Below are positions 7,480-10,919 of a DNA stretch of 10,919 nt, piece by piece. The position numbers and the translations under genes were made by a program. The notes beneath the pieces are model-generated. The model was not told the DNA's origin and ran no database searches. It saw only the letters and a list, made by a program, of their open reading frames with translations. Numbering within the stretch: the stretch's first letter is position 1; each line of letters begins with the position of its first letter. Origin of the DNA: Larix sibirica (lineage: Eukaryota; Streptophyta; Pinopsida; Pinales; Pinaceae); assembly GCA_004151065.3 (NCBI GenBank), contig NWUY0300047022.1:1-10919 (forward strand), written 5' to 3'.

Positions 7480-7784
7480 GCTTATTAAGTCCTTTCTTTC
7501 TTTTTCTGAGGTATTTTTTCCAATTTTTATCATTTTAGGCTCTTTGTCAGTCCCAATATTTACCTCAATGCAGTCCCCTAGTTTCATTGCCTCCTTTTTA
7601 ACCCTGTGCCCATATTTCCTATCGAAGATTTGCTCTAGATTCACAAGACCCCTTGGAACTAAATTTTTGAACTGACCCTCTTCCTCCTTATACTCTTTTC
7701 CCTCCTCTCAGTAATGATTTGACAGTCTGAAAATTCCTCGACATTATGGATAAATCTCAATATTTTCTCATCACTTTGAAAAAC
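7480..7784 (-). pseudogene. Pol linker of element B, truncated before RT
   Basis: Recognisable linker text is RGLVNLEQIFDRKYGHRVKK-like sequence, including MNLEQIFDRKYGH, EAMKLGDCIEVNIGTDKEPK and MIKIGKNTSEKERKDL. This matches element A at 3270-3458 closely in order and spacing. After KDL (about 7486) the similarity ends, and the reading frame runs on into what I assign to element A's LTR, so residues after that point are not part of B. Confidence 0.7.
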
Positions 7785-8260
7785 CTACCAATGATCCACA
7801 TTGTTAGGAACTGATGGTTTAAAATTGATCTCAATTTTACCATCACCATTGATTAGTTCCTCAGAGGGTTGAAGGGTGGACGTTGCTACTGTCAATTTGT
7901 CTGCCAAACTATTCTGTTCTCTAGGAATTGCTTCAAGACCCAATGCATCATACCATTCTATAGTATCCCATATTGCATTTCTATATTTTTTCAATTTGTC
8001 ACTTTCGCATGCAATTTTTATTTTACTTGGGAAACTACTAAGTCAGAATATCCTTTAATGTTCAACATCTTAATCCCCGTGTCCTTAGTGGTTTCTATCC
8101 CAAGTAAAAGTGCCTCATACTCTGCTACATTATAGATACTTCAAACTCTAGTCTGAAAGAAAAGTTGAATGTTTCCTTAGTTGGAGAGATGAGACTTATG
8201 CCTGACCTTGAATATGCCTCGTTGAAATACATCTTCCATACTTCATCAACTTTCTATTAT
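7785..8260 (-). pseudogene. Archaeal-type RNase H domain of element B, two catalytic Asp lost
   Basis: The domain sits behind the protease exactly as in element A. It starts DEVWKMYFNEAYS, where A has YFDGAYS: the first catalytic Asp is Asn (8221-8223) and the adjacent Gly is Glu. The Glu motif AEYEALLLG is kept near 8110-8135. The next motif is GYSDLV instead of GDSNLV, so the second Asp is Tyr (8048-8050). The C-terminal part YRNAIWDTIEWYDALGLEAI followed by PREQNSLADKL keeps the last Asp. A frameshift lies near 8140. The losses look like ordinary decay because A keeps these residues. No activity can be expected. Confidence 0.85.
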
Positions 8261-8339
8261 TTTTCTTTAACTGGTGCCAAGAAGTTTGATAAGATGCATA
8301 ATTCCGAAAATTATTTGAATCATAGACATATTCATTTGA

Positions 8340-8800
8340 TGGCTCTTTGGGATCTTCTACATGAAATTTATTTTCTTTTTCATTATGAAGTATGACAAGT
8401 GCATCTTTTGTTGAAGGAACTGTGGCATAAGTCCAATCCATTTGAATGCAAACACCCAAAATTGTAGCCCACTTTCTTGACAAGAGCATACCCCACTATC
8501 CGGGTACATCAATCACTAGTACATCCATAGTCAAATGGACATCAGGGAATTTTTCCAATCTGACTTGTAGATTAAGAATGACCCCAACCACATCTATTTC
8601 CCTCGAATCCATGGCGCAAACATTTTGATAAAGTATGTGATCTTCATGTTCAATTGTTCCATGACCTTCTTGGTAATAATGTTGGATGAAGCACCAGAAT
8701 CTACATGTAGTTATGAAGTAGGAGATCATTTACTAACAAGGATACATAGAAAGGAGTATAATCATCTTTATGAGGATCCATGCTATGCAAAATGAGTGGG
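8340..8800 (-). pseudogene. Retropepsin-like aspartic protease of element B, intact DSGAS motif but frameshifted
   Basis: The reading frame DPHKDDYTPFYVSLLVNDLL, LLHNYM breaks at a TAG around 8700, and a one-base shift then restores DSGASSNIITKKVM. The catalytic DSGAS codons lie at 8687-8701. Downstream come YQNVCAMDSREIDVVGVILN, TMDVLVIDVPG, and, after another small shift, MLLSRKWATILGVCIQMDWT, followed by YATVPS. This is the same protease as in element A, and it supplies the reference for what A's damaged DFRAS motif should look like. At least two frameshifts make it a pseudogene. Confidence 0.83.
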
Positions 8801-10017
8801 GCATCTTCAATGGCATCTTTCTTCTTAGGATGAATTTTTTCCTTAGGATTACCATAAGTTATTTCCTTAGGGCCATATACAACTTTAATTAACTTATCTT
8901 TCTGGCTTGGAATTTTGAGGATGTCGGTTACATGTACAAGAACTTTAGCATTAGTCATCTAATAACCCAAATCAACATTGAAATCGTCTATAACATGGGG
9001 ATTAATTACCTTTGGAATATATTGATTGGTCTTTCTTGGCCCAACATTATCTTTCCTCTAGTAAGTAATCCCTTTGAACTTTGACATCTCAAGAATCTTC
9101 TCTGGTGTGGGCTTCTTGCCAAGCAACTTGGTCTCATTGTCCTTTTCCTTACTATATTCCCTAGCTTGCTTCCAATATTCTTTATCAATGAGGTGAATTT
9201 GGCCTACAACATTGATGAATTCATGCTCTCTTGGATATCCAACATAGTTACTTGTTTCTGGCAAACTTTGTTCATTAATCTGACAAAAGATAGGGCAAGT
9301 AGACTCCTCATGAAACTCTTTGCATGTCCTACCAAAAGGAGGAACCTCCTCTTGGGCCATATTAGTCATCTCCAATTGATTATGAGGTCTTTGATCTTGG
9401 AAAGGTGCTTTCTGTTGATATACTTTGTTCCCTCGGTTTTGAAAATTCTTTGGATTTTGGGAAGCTTCTTACCTCTCCATGGCAATTAATTGATTTTGCA
9501 TGGCATTCAATTGAGTTGTATGAATAGATATCATGGTTTTCATCGTTTCTATCATTTCTTAAATATGGTCTTTAGAAGAGTCCTTATCTTCAAATTCAAT
9601 GTTTTTTCCTTTAATGTCCTGTTGCTTATGCATGAAGAACTACCTATTGTGAAACCAGGAAGGTTGGATTTGCCCAAAGCTTGCATGTACAAGTCAATTT
9701 TTTTAGCCATTTCTTAAGCACGTTTCAAATTTGCTAGCTCTTAATCCCTCAATTGGAACATCATTTCACCATTAAATGATTCCATGTAATAAATGAGGAT
9801 GGACCCGTCTGGAGGCTTTATATCTTTGTGGAGGCTTGAAATTAGATCATTGAATCTTTTATTAAATTCTCTCATAGTTTCGTTTTCATTCTTCTTCATA
9901 CTATTGAGAGTAGCCAAAAGGTGTCGGTCTTCTTTCTTATCCCTCCGTTTCTTTAGGAAAGCCTCTTCCAACTCATTGTAGATCTTGAAATTCTTATCAC
10001 TCCGTTGAAAAAATAAC
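8730..10017 (-). pseudogene. gag: gag pseudogene of element B, N-terminus missing
   Basis: The frame begins ELFFQRSDKNFKIYNELEEA and continues through the segment FLKKRRDKKEDRHLLATLNS, then ETMREFNKRFNDLISSLHKD and IKPPDGSILIYYMESFNGEM. Stops are TAA at 9741-9743 and TAA at 9714-9716. The middle part, NAMQNQLIAM and DQRPHNQLEMTNMAQEEVPP, leads to NYVGYPREHEFINVVGQIHL and KEYWKQAREYSKEKDNETKL. The C-terminal spacer reads TNAKVLVHVTDILKIPSQKD before the protease. It matches element A's gag along its length, and each copy keeps Gln where the other has some of its stops. The first half of the capsid region seen in A is absent because a plus-strand LTR-like sequence interrupts it. No CCHC zinc knuckle is seen. 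Confidence 0.8.
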
Positions 10018-10275
10018 TCGGGATGTCCTTTTCATGTTTTTATGTCTATCATGGGGGGGACAAAAGTTGTATTCCCTAGGCATGTTTATTAATGTAAAGA
10101 GTTTTTCTATATTAATAAATTGAGTTGTACTTCATGACTTAAAAGTCACTTTAAGTTGTAAACCCTAAAAAAGTGTGTATTTATTGTGTGCATTAATGAC
10201 AACCCTCAGATAAAGTGAATCTCAATCATTGATTAGATGGTTGAGGTAGTAAGGGTTAGTTAGGGTGTCATGAAG

Positions 10276-10283
10276 TATAAAAG
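10276..10283 (+). promoter_or_regulatory. TATA box of the plus-strand LTR-like region
   Basis: TATAAAAG is a consensus plant TATA box. A start site would be expected about 25-32 bases downstream, near 10305-10315, in an A/G-rich leader. It is the best promoter candidate in the window and points away from both gypsy elements. Confidence 0.5.
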
Positions 10284-10676
10284 AACTCTTAAGAAAAAGA
10301 AAAAGATATCAAATCAATGAGTGAGTTCATTGACAGTAATCAAGTTAGAGAGAGATAAAAAAGAAGAAATCTAAAGTATTTTTGAGTTGAAGAGCAATTT
10401 GTATTCATGGTAGCAAATCAATGGCATACTTTTCAAGGAAACCTGTAACTTGCAAATTGTTAGTACAGATCTGATTTTCAGTTTACAAACATATTGTACA
10501 CCATATTTTAGAGGGCACGAATCCCAAGGAAATTGTTGGCACGTGTGGGCACAGTTACTGAGACACAGAGTTGTAGTTTCTATATTGTTCCTTGCTGGCA
10601 CAAGATTCAAGGTGGTTGACAAAGCCATACGGTACTTTTGTTGGTACATGTGGTTGAGTTGTTTACTGGAATGTGG

Positions 10677-10697
10677 CACGATTTTCAAGAAATCGTG
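10677..10697. repeat. 8-bp hairpin in the plus-strand LTR-like region
   Basis: CACGATTT (10677-10684) and AAATCGTG (10690-10697) are perfect reverse complements over a 5-base loop. In a transcript from the TATA box at 10276 it would lie in the R/U5 part. A weaker 5-bp hairpin, AGGGC/GCCCT, lies near 10839-10851. Function unknown. Confidence 0.5.
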
Positions 10698-10919
10698 GGG
10701 TAAGATAAGTTGTCTTTGTTAATGCATTTATGATTTGTTGAGTGGAGAAGAGTAAATTCCTGAGTTGTATGAAGTTTCGGTTTTGCTCTTAATTCATAAA
10801 GATATCTCTATGGGTTTTCCACTATTGGGGTTTTTCCCAGGGCTTGGCCCTAAACTAATTGTGTTCATCTTTCTTTCAATTTGACAATGATTAGGCTTGT
10901 TGTATTTATTTTTCAAGTT

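Larger units (their letters stand above)
7480..10034 (-). mobile_element. Element B: truncated Ty3/gypsy retrotransposon of the same lineage as A
   Basis: The minus strand carries gag, protease, archaeal-type RNase H and the pol linker in the same order as element A, but the proteins differ at many positions, so A and B are related families rather than recent copies. Homology to the linker stops near 7486, immediately before RT would begin, where element A's LTR starts. On the other side the gag frame stops near 10017-10040 where a plus-strand LTR-like sequence begins. B therefore looks like the older host of two later insertions. Its RT, RNase H and integrase would be expected left of the window if A simply inserted into it. 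Confidence 0.8.
10035..10919 (+). repeat. Probable Ty1/copia-type LTR, plus strand, incomplete at the right edge
   Basis: Right of the broken gag there is about 880 bases with no recognisable protein. It starts around TGTTTTTATGTC (10035; other TG starts at 10024 and 10043 are possible), has a TATA box at 10276-10283, then a purine-rich leader, and near the end shows GGGTTTTCCAC and GGGGTTTTTCCC, a pair of motifs I associate with U5 ends of plant copia LTRs. No primer binding site is reached, so the LTR would continue past the window. The assignment is inference from layout and composition; a host promoter or an unrelated insertion is the alternative. Confidence 0.5.

Noticed and set aside
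9166-9489. Plus-strand 107-codon open frame
   Set aside because: Antisense to element B's gag, which is conserved against element A here.
10371-10722. Open frames on both strands (105 and 90 codons) in the right-hand region
   Set aside because: Neither shows a known motif, and they overlap each other within a likely LTR; chance frames are the simplest reading.
1-10919. CRISPR array, tRNA or rRNA genes, bacterial-type operons
   Set aside because: No regular spaced repeats, no tRNA cloverleaf or rRNA text was seen, and the content is plant retroelement throughout.

Overview
The window looks like repeat-dense nuclear DNA from a seed plant. It is AT-rich and I see no host gene. Almost every recognisable protein fragment is a decayed plant Ty3/gypsy LTR-retrotransposon domain on the minus strand. 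The species cannot be named from this sequence.

Layout, in minus-strand reading order (right to left). (1) Positions ~10035-10919 look like the 5' part of a plus-strand, Ty1/copia-style LTR, with a TATA box at 10276-10283 and a U5-like tail; it interrupts the gag of the next element. (2) Element B (~7480 to ~10034, minus) is a broken gypsy element that keeps gag, protease, an extra archaeal-type RNase H (aRNH) and a linker, and stops just before where RT should begin. (3) Element A (1 to ~7470, minus) is a more complete relative. It has a probable 5' LTR (6353 to ~7470), a tRNA-Asp-like primer binding site (6330-6347), leader, gag, protease, aRNH, linker, reverse transcriptase, first RNase H and integrase, ending at a stop codon at 542-544. 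A T-rich 3' region follows; its 3' LTR would lie beyond the left edge. The simplest reading is that A jumped into B at about 7470-7486, and the copia-like element jumped into B's gag.

The two gypsy elements are clearly different in sequence but share the order gag-PR-aRNH-linker; in A this is followed by RT-RNH-INT. The extra RNase H therefore sits upstream of RT rather than between RNH and INT. In A the extra RNase H keeps its acidic residues, while the ordinary RNase H after RT has lost two expected aspartates. Neither element can be active: both have frameshifts and in-frame stops, and several stops fall where the other copy has glutamine, which fits C-to-T decay of methylated DNA. A single ambiguous base (N) lies at 7479, at the A/B junction.
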